The notes beneath the pieces were generated by a model, which was not told the origin of the DNA, did no database searches, and was given only the letters and a program-made list of their open reading frames with translations. Below, piece by piece: positions 10,326 through 22,770 of a stretch of 64,000 nt of DNA. The stretch is from assembly GCA_038025085.1 (NCBI GenBank), contig CM076139.1, positions 43,566,807-43,630,806 on the forward strand. Reading direction: 5' to 3'. The position numbers and the translations under genes are program-made. The stretch is from Tetragonia tetragonoides. Lineage: Eukaryota > Streptophyta > Magnoliopsida > Caryophyllales > Aizoaceae. Position 1 is the stretch's first letter. Every line of letters begins with the position of its first letter.

Positions 10326-10875
10326 GATGAGTTTTTTTTTTTTTTTTTGGTATAAAGTTAGGAACTTATCATTACCAAATCAAGCGGGATATAACCTACT
10401 AAGAGAGCAGCAATACAAAGAAAAGCAACAACATGCCTTCACTAGTTGCTAACCCCTTGAATATCTATTACATTCACAAATTAACAACCTAATACATCAT
10501 ATTATATAAACATAATGACAACCAGAAAAACAAATGTGCTTTTTAACTCAATTTGTGTATCAGCTCCTTGTCTCTCATCTTCATCTTGCTTATATCGATG
10601 TTTAACCTCGCTCTAATTGTGAATTGAATGTTGTTGATATGAATATTATCAGGTGTATGTGTATTACTAAAACAAATGGCATTCCTTTCTCTCCATATGG
10701 TATAAATCATTGCTGCCAGGGCTGCAGTACTCGCAATGTTTCTGTCGTAATCTGCTTCTCAATCTTCTGTTAGTCCAGTTCAGGAGACTGCACTAGTATT
10801 CCACCCCAGCCAAGTTGTAATTCCTGCCAAAAGGCTATGAGATCTTCTGCAAGCAAAGAAGAGGTGATGATGAGT

Positions 10876-11142
10876 TTATGCTGCTTCATCACACATATAG
10901 TAGTTCTCAGACCCTCTCAAACACCCTATCAATTTCATCATATCCTTTGTGACCAGTCTCCCGTTGTGAGCTAACCAGCAACAAGAAGAGTGTCTTGGCA
11001 TGTTGCAAGAATTCCATATCAGGTTTGCATGCCTGTATTTGGGATGAGATCCTGTCAAGTGCTTATAACCACTAGCAACAGTGTACTGCCCAGTGGTTGA
11101 GGCAAACCAGGTCCCATCACCATTATATGCATCTTGGAACAA
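10876..11142 (-). pseudogene. LINE zf-RVT (reverse transcriptase zinc-binding) segment
   Basis: The open 88-codon segment contains QYTVASGYKHLTG, LIWNSCNMPRHS and CCWLAHNGRLVTKDMM. These match the plant LINE zf-RVT module that follows the reverse transcriptase, where the pattern is a Y-V-K-SGY start, then W-x-x-IPRH and a W-LA--GRL-T block. The downstream Cys/His cluster survives only as a weak CDEAA remnant before a stop. It is a piece of the LINE polyprotein and not a gene of its own. Confidence 0.8.
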
Positions 11143-11432
11143 CCTTCTTTGCTAGCGTAACTTGTACCAGTACCAACTAGCATCATGCTTTAGTGCATAG
11201 TCCCATAACCTAGCTCCTTTTATATATAAATCTCATTTACCCGCTTCACCCACATGTTGTCTTGCTTCTGTGAAATAGCCCACAAATGTTTCCCATTCAC
11301 AGCTTGGTTCCATTGCTTATAGTTTTTAATCTGTAGATCCCCATTTTCCTAGGCCTGCAAAACAAATCCCATGCAATCAAAGTGGGTTTCCTTTTAGCAT
11401 CTGCACCACCCCATAGAAACTATATGTATTTC

Positions 11433-12894
11433 TGTTGGGTTTCTGGTTTTGATGATAACAAACAAAGTGTCCTTATCTATGTGTGAACTAACTATGATAG
11501 CAGGTTGACTTAAGGATGCAAGAAGATACAATGCTCAAAGCATGATTGCTCATGAAGATGCTTGGATCCTAACAAGACATGAAGACAATGTAATGTAGTT
11601 AAGTGCATTTGTCATTAGTCTTTATGTACTATGCTCGACTAGTTAGCAAGAGTCTAAATTGATCATGACAAGGGAACAAGGTTGTAGGACTGAGTGCATG
11701 CGTCTATGAGTACAGGGGAGCATTCTTGTGAACTCTGTTCTCTATGACCAACACTGCAGCTTGAAGGAACCAAAGGGAAACAACGAGTTGGACCCTCTTC
11801 CTTCTAAGCTGTGTATCTGGACAAGTTTGCATAATATCGTATTTATTATTTCTACGAATATTTCGTGTATTATCTTTTTAGATATTCACACAAATATTCT
11901 TCTGAAGAAATATATTTTATTTTGAAAAAATGAATTTTGCAAAATCGTGTTTTAAACAGGAAAAAGTATTTTATTTTGAAAAGATATTATCTTGGAAAAA
12001 GTATTTTACTTAATGGCCAAGTTTATTGTTTAAGGTAAGTGAATTATCTTTTGGATCTAATTATCTTTTAGAGAGTATATTCTGATAAATCACTTGCTAG
12101 TTGGCCAAGATTTTCTGTTAAGGTATTTGGACGGTTTTATAGTATAGGACGAGTTAAGGAAAGATCTTTGATCTTTACTTAATTCTATCCTATCTTTTGA
12201 AAGATCTTTTCTTTTATATTCTGAAGAGATTTGACCTAATTGGACTGAGCTTTTAGGTCTGCCTATATAAGGCGCCTGATAGGCTCAGTTGTAGGGTTAA
12301 TGCATGCATTATTGAGATCAGAATCATTTGTGCAAAGCGTTCATTTGTCCAAACCAGATACGTCCATCACTCACAAGAACAACCTTGAACCCTGTTCCCT
12401 GTCCTGGTCAGATTGAGTCTTTGCTTAGATTGGTCATTGCATAATAGGTTTTCTGTGGTCTTATTTTTCTTAGTATTGAAGCGTGTAATAGGACAAACAA
12501 TCTGGTTATTTGTAATTGCTCTAGCTTAGTGACAAGCGTAGAGTTTCTCTCAGGTCAGTGTGTGACTTGGAGAGATAGGCAACGCATCAGTGACTGTGGT
12601 TGTGTTAGGGTACTGTGTTGTATCCAGTGTTTTTGGCTCTAGTTATAAGAGAAGTAATGTGACAAAATCCCAAGTAACTGGGTCGTGGTTTTTACTCCTA
12701 TTGAGCCTAGGAGGTTTTCCACGTGAAAAAAGCCTTGTGTTATTTACATTCAGTCCTTACATTCTGTTTCAGTTCACTGCGTAGGAACAGTGTCCATAAC
12801 GTTGTTCCCTATCCTGTTCTCAAGTTGCAAAACGCGAGAATTTGGAGTCACTCTATTCACCCTCCCCCCTTTAGAGTAACTTAGGCACTCTTCA
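11433..12894 (+). mobile_element. Solo LTR, 1462 bp, perfect 5-bp TSD (SIRE/copia-like)
   Basis: The element starts TGTTGGGTTTCTGGTTTTGA and ends CACTCTTCA, with TG..CA ends. The 5-bp duplication ATTTC stands at 11428-11432 and 12895-12899. The opening resembles SIRE-lineage Ty1-copia LTRs. A TATA-like CCTATATAAGG at about 12265 indicates plus orientation. There is no internal region, so it arose by LTR-LTR recombination. It sits inside the minus-strand LINE and is therefore younger. Confidence 0.9.
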
Positions 12895-13289
12895 ATTTCT
12901 TTTCTATTTGATTCAGAACTCCAATAGGCAATACAAACCTGCTTGACCAGTATATTTAAAGAGACATTGAGAATCTGGGTTAATCAGTTGAGTACTCCCT
13001 GCATATGATAAGTTCCTTGAGGCCCAACTATGAAGCTTTTTAGTGATTTTCTCAATCAGAAACGAGCATTCTATCTAGTTTCAATTTGCTGGAGTAAGGG
13101 GTACACCTAGATACTTAATGGGAAAAGTCCCTTCCTAAAACCCAGTAATCTGCATCAGCTTGTCCTTAATACTCTAAGAGATCCCTACAATGTAGCATTG
13201 TGACTTGCTGCTATATATTGGAATAGAGGCCACTAACCTTAGAGAAGTACTGAAAAGCCTCCAATACTCTCCCTACTGAGGAACTGTTT

Positions 13290-13660
13290 TCTTTACAAAA
13301 GATTAAAAGGTCATCTGCAAAGCATATATGGTTCGGGACTAGTTGTTTTACACATGGGGTGAAAACGAAAATCTGGCAAATCCTCCATAATATATATAAT
13401 TTTGGAAATGTACTTCGTATATAACCAAGACAAACAGCAATGGAGAGACATGATCACCCTGTCTAGTACCTCTCTTGCCTTCAAAATAACCAAAAGAGCT
13501 ACCATTGGCACAGATTTTGAAAGAAGTTGTCTTGACACAAGCCAATATCCATTTACTCATCTTTTAAGAAAACTTCTAACCTCTAAGCATCTCTTCAATA
13601 AATTCTCAGTGAATAATATCATATTTTTTTCTCAATTCAATCTTCAATAAGTATCTTGCA
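13290..13660 (-). pseudogene. LINE reverse transcriptase fragment
   Basis: Minus-strand frames read IELRKKYD, WILACVKTTSFKICANGSS, FEGKRGTRQGDHVSPLLF and FRFHPMCK, and just downstream a stretch equivalent to FADDLLIF in a shifted frame. These are fingers/palm motifs of plant LINE reverse transcriptases. Stops occur in the IIH*EF block and after MLRG, and at least one frameshift separates the RQGD and FADD motifs. It is inactive. Confidence 0.82.
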
Positions 13661-13680
13661 AATGAGTTCTTTCTTTTATA

Positions 13681-14870
13681 ATGCTTAATGATATCTTGAC
13701 ATATCATGACATTATGCATTATAATTCTACCATTTATGAATGCACCTTGATTCAGAGACACAATCTCAGGATGGTTTTTAATTTTGAGTTTTCACTTCTT
13801 TTTGGAAACTACAAACCAAATTTTGAAAATCACAATATTCGGTTTCTGATTTTCAGTTATTAGTTTCGAAAAAAAATAATTCGCCCAATAAAAGTTGTCT
13901 ACAATGAGATAAAAAAATTTCAAACCAAAAAATTGCAATAACCACCCCGAACGGCCCTGTGTGCCAAAGTGCTACGAACCAATTTTCCACTACTTTCTTT
14001 CCTCTCATCTCTCCGGACCACTATAGATGGTCAAAGACTTCTAAACTTCTAAGTAGTTTGGAAAGATAACGCCATGTTATGAGCACAATTTTCTATCCTC
14101 CACTAACCTTGACATTTTATTATATACATTTCCGCTCCACCACCTCAGCTTCCTTCACATTTCACCCGACACGGGTACAAAGTGATATCCATCTATGTTC
14201 GCCCCACTTTTTCCAATGATTCTTGAATGCACTAGAGGTACCTAGATGAACACTCTCCTCTTAAAATATCATGGGCCTGATTGGAGGGGATAATAACAAA
14301 GGTCTTTCCCATCCGTTTTTCATAGAGATTAGGCTATAAAAGGTAGCCAAAACGAGAAGTAATATTTTTCCTAATTCGGAATTTAACAATAAAACTATTT
14401 TTGAACAATTTATATAAGATGGTCTTTTCGTGAGACGACGACTACGGTCTTACATATTGAACAAAAATTGGTACTTCTTCACTAGAATTTACAAAGTATT
14501 TTATAATTTGAATAGAAAGCTTTTTTTTTTATATTTTACACGGTGTTACGTAAGACGCTTTAATTTCGGAATAATTAATAGGTGTTTTTTGTTTGAGTTC
14601 CAACTCACAATAATATGGGGTCACTATTTAGAGATGCAGGGTCACTTTTTTCTGAATTGTCATCCTTGTTTTTCTTAAATGTGACCATCTTCTCACTAAA
14701 AGTTACAAAAAGATTTTCTTATATACGTTTTTGTATTTGTGTTTCGCAAAGCTCCCTTGCAGCGGCCGTATACTGTAGGGCGCCTCATTCCACATGAAAA
14801 CCACGCACATACGCCCCTTTCCAATTTCCCTTTCTCCCTCATCCTTTCTCACGCTCTCTCTGCTCCCCTT
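13681..14870. other. Unassigned spacer
   Basis: No recognisable gene. At 14615-14648 occur GGGGTCACTATTTAG and AGGGTCACTTTTT, the same word family as in 53-57 kb. ORFs here are short and composition driven. Confidence 0.4.
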
Positions 14871-15880
14871 CCACTTGCTTCTAGCCTTCCTCCATAACCA
14901 GATCACCACACCAACACCCCATTTCTCTCTCCTCCCTTTCCCATGGCTAAATAAGCTTACCCCCACCCCCATTTTCTCTCTCCTTCCCTCCTCCCAGTGC
15001 TGAACCAGCTCACCCCCATCCCATTTTCTCTCTCCTCGCCTTCCCCCATGTGTAGGGCTGGCAATTTCACCCGTATCCACAGATACTCGCTCCACCCGAC
15101 CCAAATAAATGGGTGAAAACCCGACTAAATGGGTGACTAAGCGGGTGACGGATGGGGCGGGTGATGGATTGGGTGGAATTCGGGTAAGAATTTTTCACAT
15201 GTAAACCCGACCCATAAATTCACCCATCACCCGTATATTTATATTACATGTATATATATATATAAGTTATGATCCATATAAAATTTTAAAGACTCCGATG
15301 TTTTTCAGTATTGTACTACAATAGCAGCCCCAACTCCTTATTTCCCTTTGGTTCACTGCTTGTGTGTATTTTTGCTTTCTATGAGACTACATAGAAGAGT
15401 GAAAACTTCAAGCAGCAGGGGTAATTTGCATTGTATTATCTCTCTTGCTTTGCCAACTGATACGGAGTAGATTGGACTTGTTTTTATTATCAAATTACCT
15501 TGATTATGATGGTGATGCTGATGCTGCTTTTTTTTTTTTTTTTTTTGAACTTCTGGGCTATGTTGCAAGGTATGCAGACGCATAGGAGATTTTGTACTAA
15601 GCAAATTTTTTCATTTATTCAATTTTGAAAACATCAAAACGCGGTAATATATCATCTTTTAGTCACCCGATATCCACCCGTTCACCCGCGGGTGATGGGT
15701 AGATGTGATGTGGGTGAAAAGTTTCGTGGGTGATGGATGAATAGATGGAGTTGAAAAATTAAATGGGTGAATGCGGGTAATACTTCACCTGACCCGAACC
15801 CGACCCATTGTCAGACCTAGCCATGTGTGAACCAGCCCACCCCACCCACTTTCTCTCTCCTCCTTCCCCCATGGCCAAAA
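14871..15880. repeat. Pyrimidine-rich ~60-bp repeats interrupted by a hAT-like element
   Basis: Units containing CATTTTCTCTCTCCT, then TTCCC and CATGG, then AGCTCACCCC recur at about 14910, 14965, 15020 and again at 15830-15880. The last copy is separated from the others by the inserted element at 15053-15819. Confidence 0.65.
15053..15819. mobile_element. hAT-like non-autonomous element, 767 bp
   Basis: Left end TAGGGCTGGCAAT, right end (minus strand) TAGGTCTGACAAT. Flanking 8-mers are CCCATGTG (15045-15052) and GCCATGTG (15820-15827), 7 of 8 identical, as expected for a hAT target duplication. Both subterminal regions are crowded with CGGGTGA/TCACCCG words, typical of hAT transposase-binding arrays. 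The inside has no transposase. A T-run at 15529-15546 and poorly coding sequence occupy the middle. Confidence 0.85.
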
Positions 15881-17000
15881 AGGCAAAAATCATACCTTCT
15901 ATTTCCAACTAAGAGAGCTCTTCATCTTGTTGGAGGGTTTCAAATGGGGCTATGAAAGTTTGGAGATATGTTTAGGGTAGGGGAGAGAGAGAGAGGTGGG
16001 TCATGAAGGAGAAATAAGAACTTCGGACTATTTTTTATTTTTTTGCGGTTAACTTAGTTACTACTTTAGTACAGTGGAAATTCAAGTGTTTAGAAATAAT
16101 GTATGAGAATAGACCAAAAAAACATACATTCTATTTTCAACTATCACTAAATATGAAAATAATGTTCACAAAAATAATTCTCACAAATGGAAAGGGACAA
16201 ACAAAGCTACAAATCCATGAAAAAAAGTAACAATACATCAAAACATAGTGAAACCACATGGCGAGAAAGTGATACTGAAGCTTAAAACTTGTCACTGGTA
16301 ACAAAATTGACACTAGAGTAAAAATAAATTAACACTACAACGCAACAAAGTGACCTACAACAAAATTAAATAATACAACATGGAAATAAGAAAAGAGCGG
16401 CACTGCATATACAAAAAGTAACACTACTATTCTAAAACATTGACACTAATGAACCAGACTTTTTACGAAATCAATCATGTGGAAATGTTGAAACCACATT
16501 TTACAGTATAATAATACTACAAACATAAAAAATAAAAAAAAAATGACACCAGTTCAAACATAAAAAATGATAGCAATAGATAAAAGATGACATCAGGTTT
16601 GCAATGTATATATTCAGTGTTTACCTTTACTATAAATTAAAGTAAGTTACAAATGCGACCAAAAATATTAACACCATCTATTGAGAAGTTTGACACTAGA
16701 GCACAAAAAAATTACACCAATGGAATAATAAATCAAGATTGGTGCAAAGAAAAGAAAACTAACACATGGAAAAAAAAAGAATATAAAAAAAAGAAAGTGG
16801 CACACATATAGGAAAAATGACATTATAGCACCAAAAATTGACACAGATGAACAAGACTTTTGTATGATATCACTCCTTTGTAAATATAATGGGAAAAATG
16901 AAAATAATGTTGATAAAAATAATTTTCGCATTTGAAGGGGAAAAAACAAAGTTACAAATTGTAAAGGATAATAAAAAAGAAGAGGAGAATAACGAAACCA
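15881..17000. repeat. Diverged direct repeats rich in TGACACTA words
   Basis: The block near 16150-16230 (GAAAATAATGTTCACAAAAA, then AAAGCTACAAAT) recurs at 16896-16970 (GAAAATAATGTTGATAAAAA, then AAAGTTACAAAT). The block near 16437-16490 recurs at 16838-16890. Short words such as TTGACACTA and GTAACACTA are scattered between. There is no coding signal. Confidence 0.55.
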
Positions 17001-17068
17001 GGATGCCTGAGTTCGAACCCACAATCACAGAAAACAAAGGCTAGGCGCTAACCATTAGGCTGGCGACG
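17001..17068 (-). repeat. tRNA-like pseudogene
   Basis: The minus strand reads GTCGCCAGCCTAATGGTTAG and later GGTTCGAACTCAGGC, an A box and a near-consensus B box at tRNA spacing. Acceptor arms do not pair well. A purine tract of GAAAA units (about 17123-17167) follows. It could be the head of a tRNA-derived SINE. Confidence 0.5.
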
Positions 17069-17439
17069 GATTAATGGTTGTTAAGGTAACTTTTGTTTAT
17101 TTAAACTATAAAGCTGCCGAAATAAAAAATAAAAGAAAAGAAAAAGAAAAAGAAAAGAAAAGAAAAACAAAGCACGCGTGCCCAGAATTGACGCAATCCC
17201 TAAGTTATAAACCCAGGTTTATAGTGCATTATAGACCAACCCAGGACCACAATTAAACCCAGCCCAAAAAGCAAATAAAACCCAGGCCCAAAGGCGCATA
17301 AATCAGACTTGCGGTTCATTTTAACAAAAAAATAAAATTTAAAATCGCCAGTTTCTCTCTCCTCAACAGTTATTTTCTCTCTCCTCATGCATGAGCTTCA
17401 TTAGTGTGCGATTCTCCCTCTCCTCATTCAAGCGCCATC

Positions 17440-17999
17440 TTCGTGCGATTTGCTCGTCATTTTCGTCTGTTTGCTGCACATTGCTCGCGCAACTTCACTT
17501 TCAAGTTGATTCATCAACATAAGAGGTAAAATTCATTTGTACTTCATTTTAGTTTAATTTTTTTGCTATTTCTGCTATTGATTATGCTGAAACCTAATGG
17601 TTTTTTGTTTTTGCAGTTGATTCATCAAAATATTTCATTTCGCTAAACCCTAACTAAAGGTAAAATTCATTTCGTTCGTTATCCTTCACGTTATTCTTGT
17701 TTTCGCTTAATTTTTAAGTAACAATTTTGCTAAAACCTAACAATTTATTACTTTTTGCAGTTGATTCCTCAACATAAGAGGTAAAATTCATTTTTTCTTT
17801 GTCTAGTTACATTTTCTGTTTGGAAATTCATTTATGTTTGGAAATTCACTATTAGCATCTATCAATTCATCAAAGGAAATGTGAAAAATCGGTTAATGTT
17901 TGAAGTTCATTTTTGCAGTAAAATTCATCCAGTAAAGATGTGAAAATCAGAACAAAGCAGCTTCAGAACATGCAAAGAGGATTCAGCTTCAGCTTTTAG
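17440..17999 (+). other. Leader region with repeated mini-exons
   Basis: Three times the sequence shows TTGATTC(A/C)TCAA followed by AG/GTAAAATTCATTT. Two of these are preceded by a pyrimidine tract and TTTTTGCAG. Predicted exons are ...17525, 17617-17659, 17761-17780 and 17919-17999 (the last with acceptor TTTTTGCAG and donor TTTTAG/GTAG). They look like a multi-exon 5' UTR built by tandem duplication of an exon-intron unit. It is probably the leader of the C48 pseudogene, because the next convincing exon on this strand is at 22544. Splicing is inferred only. Confidence 0.45.
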
Positions 18000-18325
18000 G
18001 TAGTTGTTCTATTGGAATAATGAATCTTAGACTTCTATTGATGAAATTTTCAAGTGGTTAATGAATTGCTATATCTCTTTTGGTTAAATGAATATTTCAT
18101 TTCTGTTGATGAATTTGTTGATGTTAATTGATGAGTCTTTGATTTTGGTTAACGAATTGATCCTGTGAACATAGCTAGATTGCTTTTGGATAAATGAATC
18201 TTTGACTTACTTTTGACGAATTTGTTAGTATTGACTGATGAATCTTTGATATTGAATTTTCTATACAAAAAGCTAGATTGCTTTTGACTAAATGAAGCTT
18301 CGTTAATTTGGTAATTCTGGTAACT

Positions 18326-21041
18326 CTCTCTTAACAGATAGTTACTAGAGTATGGTCGAAGGAAGTGGTGGGGTGTTATATGTACAGAGTAACAAAGAAG
18401 TTACAGTGGTTGAAAAGGGAGTTAAAGATGTTGCATAGCAAACAGTACAGCAAGATTTCTGATAGGGTCAAGGAAGCTGAATGTGCCTTGATGCAGACTC
18501 AAACTCAGTTGCAAGGTCCTCCTTGTGATCAGAATTTGATTACTAAGGAGAAATTGGAGATTGCAAGTTATTTGAAGTGGCGGAAAACTGAGGAAGCTAT
18601 CTTTCAACAAAGATCAAAAAGTATTGAGGTGGAACTTGGGGATGATAATACACGTTATTTTCATGCTAAACTCAAAGAGAGGGTTTGTAGACAGAAAATT
18701 GCAGGACTGTATGATGCTGGAGGGGAGCTGACTCAAGGAGATATTGCCATTTCTGAGCATATTGTGAGCTTTTATGAAGATCTCTTTGGTAGTACGCATA
18801 ATTTACAACCTTTTGATCCTGATTTTTTCTAAGGGAAAGCTCTAGATGATCAGATGCATCATGATCTAACCAAAAGTGTTACGCAAGAAGAAATTAAGGC
18901 AGCACTCTTTAGTATCCCTGATGTTAAGGCATCGGGACCTGATGGGTTTGGTGCGGCTTTCTTTAAACTTGCCTGGGATATTATTGGGGAGGATCTGTGC
19001 AGTGCCATTAGAGAATTTTTTTCTAATGGTAAGCTTTTGAGAGCAGTTAACTCGACTGCCATCTCGCTCATTGCAAAGGTGGATAATCCATCAAAAGTTA
19101 GGGATTTTCGACCTATTGCGTGCTGTAATGTAATCTACAAGGCTATAACGAAGGTGTTGACTGAGAGGCTGAAAAGTGTAGTGAGTCATCTGGTGGGATG
19201 GGAACAGTAAGCTTTTATTGCAGGGAGACGAATCAATGACAATGTTATGCTTGCCCACGAGCTTGTGCAAGGTTATGGGAGGAAGGGGATTTCCCCGAGA
19301 GCAATGTTGAAGATCGATGTTAGGAAAGCGTATGACTCCGTGAGCTGGAGCTTCTTAGAAGGTATGTTGAGGGTTCTAAAGTTCCCGGATTGGTTTGTTA
19401 GGAGAGTTATGACCTGTGTATCTTCAGTACAGTTTTCTGTTAATATAAATGGTTGCCTCCGGGGTTTCTTCAAGGGGGGCGAGGGTTGAGGCAAGGGGAC
19501 CCGATGCCTCCCTACCTCTTTGTGTTGTGTATGGAGGGGTTGTCAAGGCTGTTGTCAAGAGCCCATGAACAGCCCAGTTTTCACTACCATCCTCGATGCA
19601 AGAGATTGGGGTTGACACATCTTATTTTCGCGGATGACTTGCTGATTTTTACACGAGGGGACATGGATTCTATTAGTATTGCTATGAATATTTTTAATAA
19701 GTTTGCTGACTGCTCTGGTCTTAGAGCGAATGAAAGCAAAAGTTGTATGTATCTCGGGGGTATGCAGGAGCAGCTTCTGGGTTCCAGGAGGGCTCACTTC
19801 CTTTTATCTACCTGGGTGTCCCGTTGTCTGCAATGAGAATCACGTATGCCACTTGTGGTCATCTTATCAACAGAATTTCCAGGAAAGTACACAACTGGGC
19901 GACTCAATTTCTTAGCTATGCAGGGCGAATTCAACTGTGGAATGCAGTTATCTTCTCGACAATGAATTTTTGGTGTAGTATTTTCCTGTTACCAAAACAG
20001 GTCTTCTATGAGATCCAGAAGCTGGGCAGGGGGTTCATATGGGAAAAATTGGATAACACCCATGCTATGTTCCCTGTTAGTTGGGAGAGTATCTGCTGGT
20101 CTAAGAAGCAGGGAGGTCTTGGTGTACGTGATCTGGAGACTTGGAATCACGCAGCACTTTGCAAGAACTTTTGGTGGATTCATAGTGGCAAGCAGGGGAG
20201 CTGGGCGGAATGGGTAAGGCGGTACCTTATTAGACGTAGCTCTTTATGGGATGTTCAAGCCCAACAAGGTAACTTTGTTGCGTGGAAAAAAATTCTGTTT
20301 ATGCGAGATAGACTTGTGCAGATGTGTGGCTCTGTTGAGAGGGCAAAAACCACCTTGCTTACTTGTGTAAAAGGGGGAAAGTTCTGTCTACAGGATGCAT
20401 ACAATCTCTTCAAAGGCGATAGGGGTAATGTAAGATGGCATAAGCTGATTTGGGGTAGGGAAACAAGGCCTAGACATGCAGTGATAGCATGGTTGGCGTC
20501 AGGAAAAAACTCCTCACGAGAGATGCTTTAATTCGAAGAGGCATAAATGTTGTGGCGTCGTGTGGACTGTGTGCTACAGGAACGGAAACGTGTGATCACC
20601 TATTTTTTCAATGTCATTTTTCAGCTGTAGTATGGAGGAAATCTATGGCCTGGGTTGGAATCCAGAGGGGTGTGTTAAGTTTGGGTCATGAGGTTAGATG
20701 GATGGCTCGCCACTGTGCTGGGAAGTCGATCATTGCCAGAATACGAAGAGCGGTGTTCACAACGGTGGTTTATGAACTCTGGGTGGAACGAAATCAAAGG
20801 GTATTTAATAACTGTTGTAGGCCGATAAATGTTTTAACTAGGCAAATTCAGCTTAATGTTTGTCTCAGGATGAGTGGGGTTTATGTAGAGAGAGCTGAGC
20901 TAGTACTATGAATTTTTTTATGCCTTTTAATGGGCGTCTGAATCACGAGTACTGAGGTGGTGTAGCTTGACTGTATTGTTTGCCCCGACTTGGGGTTTTA
21001 TCAATGGAATCTGTTTACCTTTTTCCAAAAAAAAAAAAATT
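18326..21041 (+). mobile_element. LINE, 5'-truncated, with poly(A) and 8-bp TSD
   Basis: A plus-strand LINE ends in a 13-base A-run at 21027-21039. The word TGGTAACT occurs at 18318-18325 and again at 21042-21049, right beside the A-run, and fits a target-site duplication. It sits inside the TGAATC repeat array, so it inserted into an existing intron. The 5' end lacks ORF1 and the endonuclease, as expected for truncated target-primed integration. Confidence 0.9.
18365..20911 (+). pseudogene. LINE polyprotein remnant (reverse transcriptase + zf-RVT)
   Basis: In order: a pre-RT helical region (to 18832); RT motifs DVKASGPDGFGAAFFKLAWD, FRPIACCNVIYKAITKVL, MLKIDVRKAYDSVSW and LRQGDPMPPYLFVLCMEGLS; the catalytic LIFADDLLIF near 19620; the YLGVPLS block; then KKQGGLGVRDL and a zf-RVT with SCGLCATGTETCDHLFFQC (Cys/His pattern intact). 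Damage: a stop at 18830-18832, a stop directly after GWEQ at about 19208, one extra G in the run near 19470, and frame changes near 19760 and 20510. No RNase H follows. The motifs are clear, so it is a fairly young but dead copy. Confidence 0.9.
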
Positions 21042-22770
21042 TGGTAACTGATTTGATGAATCTTTGATTCTTATTAATGAATTGATCAACTTAACATAGT
21101 TAGATTGGTTTTGGATAAAATGAATCTTTTGTTGAATGAATCTTTGATCATGTTGATTTTTGTTGATGAATTTTTCAAGTGGTTAATGAATTTGCTATAT
21201 CTCTTTTGGTTAAATGAATCTTTGATTGATGTTGGTGAATTTGTGTTGTTAATTGATGAATCTTTGATTTTGGTTAATGAATTGATCCTGTGAACATAGC
21301 AAGATTGTTTTTGGATAAATGAATCTTTGACTTACCTTTGATTTGTTAATGTTGATTGATGAATCTTTAATATTGATTTTGTTTAATGAATTTTCTCATG
21401 TTGATTAATCAATTTACCATCTTTACAAAAAAGCTAGATTGATTTTGATTAAATGAAACTTCGTTAATTTGGTAATTCTGATTTGATGAATCTTTGATTC
21501 TTATTAATGAATTTCTCAAGTTGATTAATGAATTGATGAACTTAACAAAGCTAGATTGGTTTGGATAGAATGAATCTTTTGTTGAATGAATCTTTGATCA
21601 TGTTGATTCATGAACTTTCTTTTCGCATAGATTGTTAATGAAGTTGCTAGATTGCTTTTGGTTAAATGAATCTTTGATTTCTGTTAATGAATTTGTTGAT
21701 GTTAACTGATGTAGCTTTGATTTTGGTTAATAAATTGATCCTTTTAAAGTAGCTACATTGCTTTTGGATAAATGAATCTTTGATTTACCTTTGACGAATT
21801 TGTTAATCTTGATTGATGAATCTTTGGTATTGATTTTGTTTAATGAATTTTTTCATGTTAATTAATCAATTTACCATCTTTGCAAAAAGATAGATTGCTT
21901 TTGTTTAAATGAAACTTCGTTAATTTGGTCATTTTGATTTGATGAATCTTTGATTCTTATTAATGAATTTCTCAAGTTGATTAATGAATTGATCATCTTA
22001 ACATGTTGATTCATGAATTTTCTTTTCGCATAAATGAGTCTTTCATTTTAGTTGTTTTGTCGTAATGAATTTGGTCATTCAGATTGATAAATCTTTCATT
22101 TTAGTTAATGAATTTCTGAAGTTGATTAATGAATTGATCACCTTAACATAGCTACACCGCTTTTGGTTAAAATGAATCTTTGGTTGAATGAATATTTGAT
22201 CATGTCGATTGATGAATTTTCTTTTCAGATATGATGAAACTTTGATTGCTTTAAATGAATTGGATCATGTGGATTGATGAATTTCCACTTCACATAGATG
22301 AATTTGGTTATGCCGATCGAAGCACATTTCTATAAAAGAATTACAGTTCTTATGATATTTGTAATTCTCAGTCATAAATTACATAGCATTTCAAAATGAA
22401 TAAGATAAATTGTTATACTCCACATGACTATCACATGAATTTTCTCATTCTCTGTGTTTAGTTTATAGAAGCATTGATGAATGCAGTACATTCTCATAAC
22501 GAATATGAATTCTCTAACTGTGAATTGTATGTTTTCTTTTTAGCTTGAGGACTGCAGATGATGAAGAAACATCATCAAAACCTGATTTCATTAACAAAAT
22601 AATGCTACATGTTGCTAAACCTAAACCTATCAACTCTGCTACTTCTAGTTCTGATCGAAGAGTCGTTCAGATAGGTTCAGGGGAATTGAGGACAAAGAGC
22701 TGTGGAGACATAGTAAGCGATGTCCAGCCATTATCTTCTAGGAAAAGAAAGATCGATGATGATGAAATAG

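Larger units (their letters stand above)
10326..13680 (-). mobile_element. Decayed LINE (non-LTR retrotransposon), split by a solo LTR
   Basis: A T-run at about 10326-10347 marks the poly(A) end of a minus-strand LINE. Its zf-RVT part lies at 10876-11142 and its reverse transcriptase part at 13290-13660. The two are separated by a 1462-bp solo LTR at 11433-12894. Removing the LTR and one TSD copy joins LINE sequence on both sides. Several stops and frameshifts break the polyprotein. The 5' end appears truncated near 13680. Confidence 0.8.
18000..22330. repeat. TGAATCTTTGATT-type tandem repeats, ~430-456-bp period
   Basis: Short words such as AATGAATCTTTGATT and TTGATTAATGAATT recur every 30-45 bases. 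At a higher level the block starting ATTTGATGAATCTTTGATTC recurs at 21051, 21481 and 21937 (periods 430 and 456), with a partial copy before the LINE at 18326. The array fills a predicted intron (18000-22543) of the C48 pseudogene. Confidence 0.8.

Noticed and set aside
9639..13680. Complete copia retrotransposon between the two LTR-like sequences
   Set aside because: The LTRs at 9639 and 11433 are unrelated in sequence and a LINE lies between them.
14703..15104. 133-codon Gly/Arg/Lys-rich ORF
   Set aside because: Reverse reading of the 60-bp pyrimidine repeats. It runs into the hAT-like end, so it cannot be an old gene.
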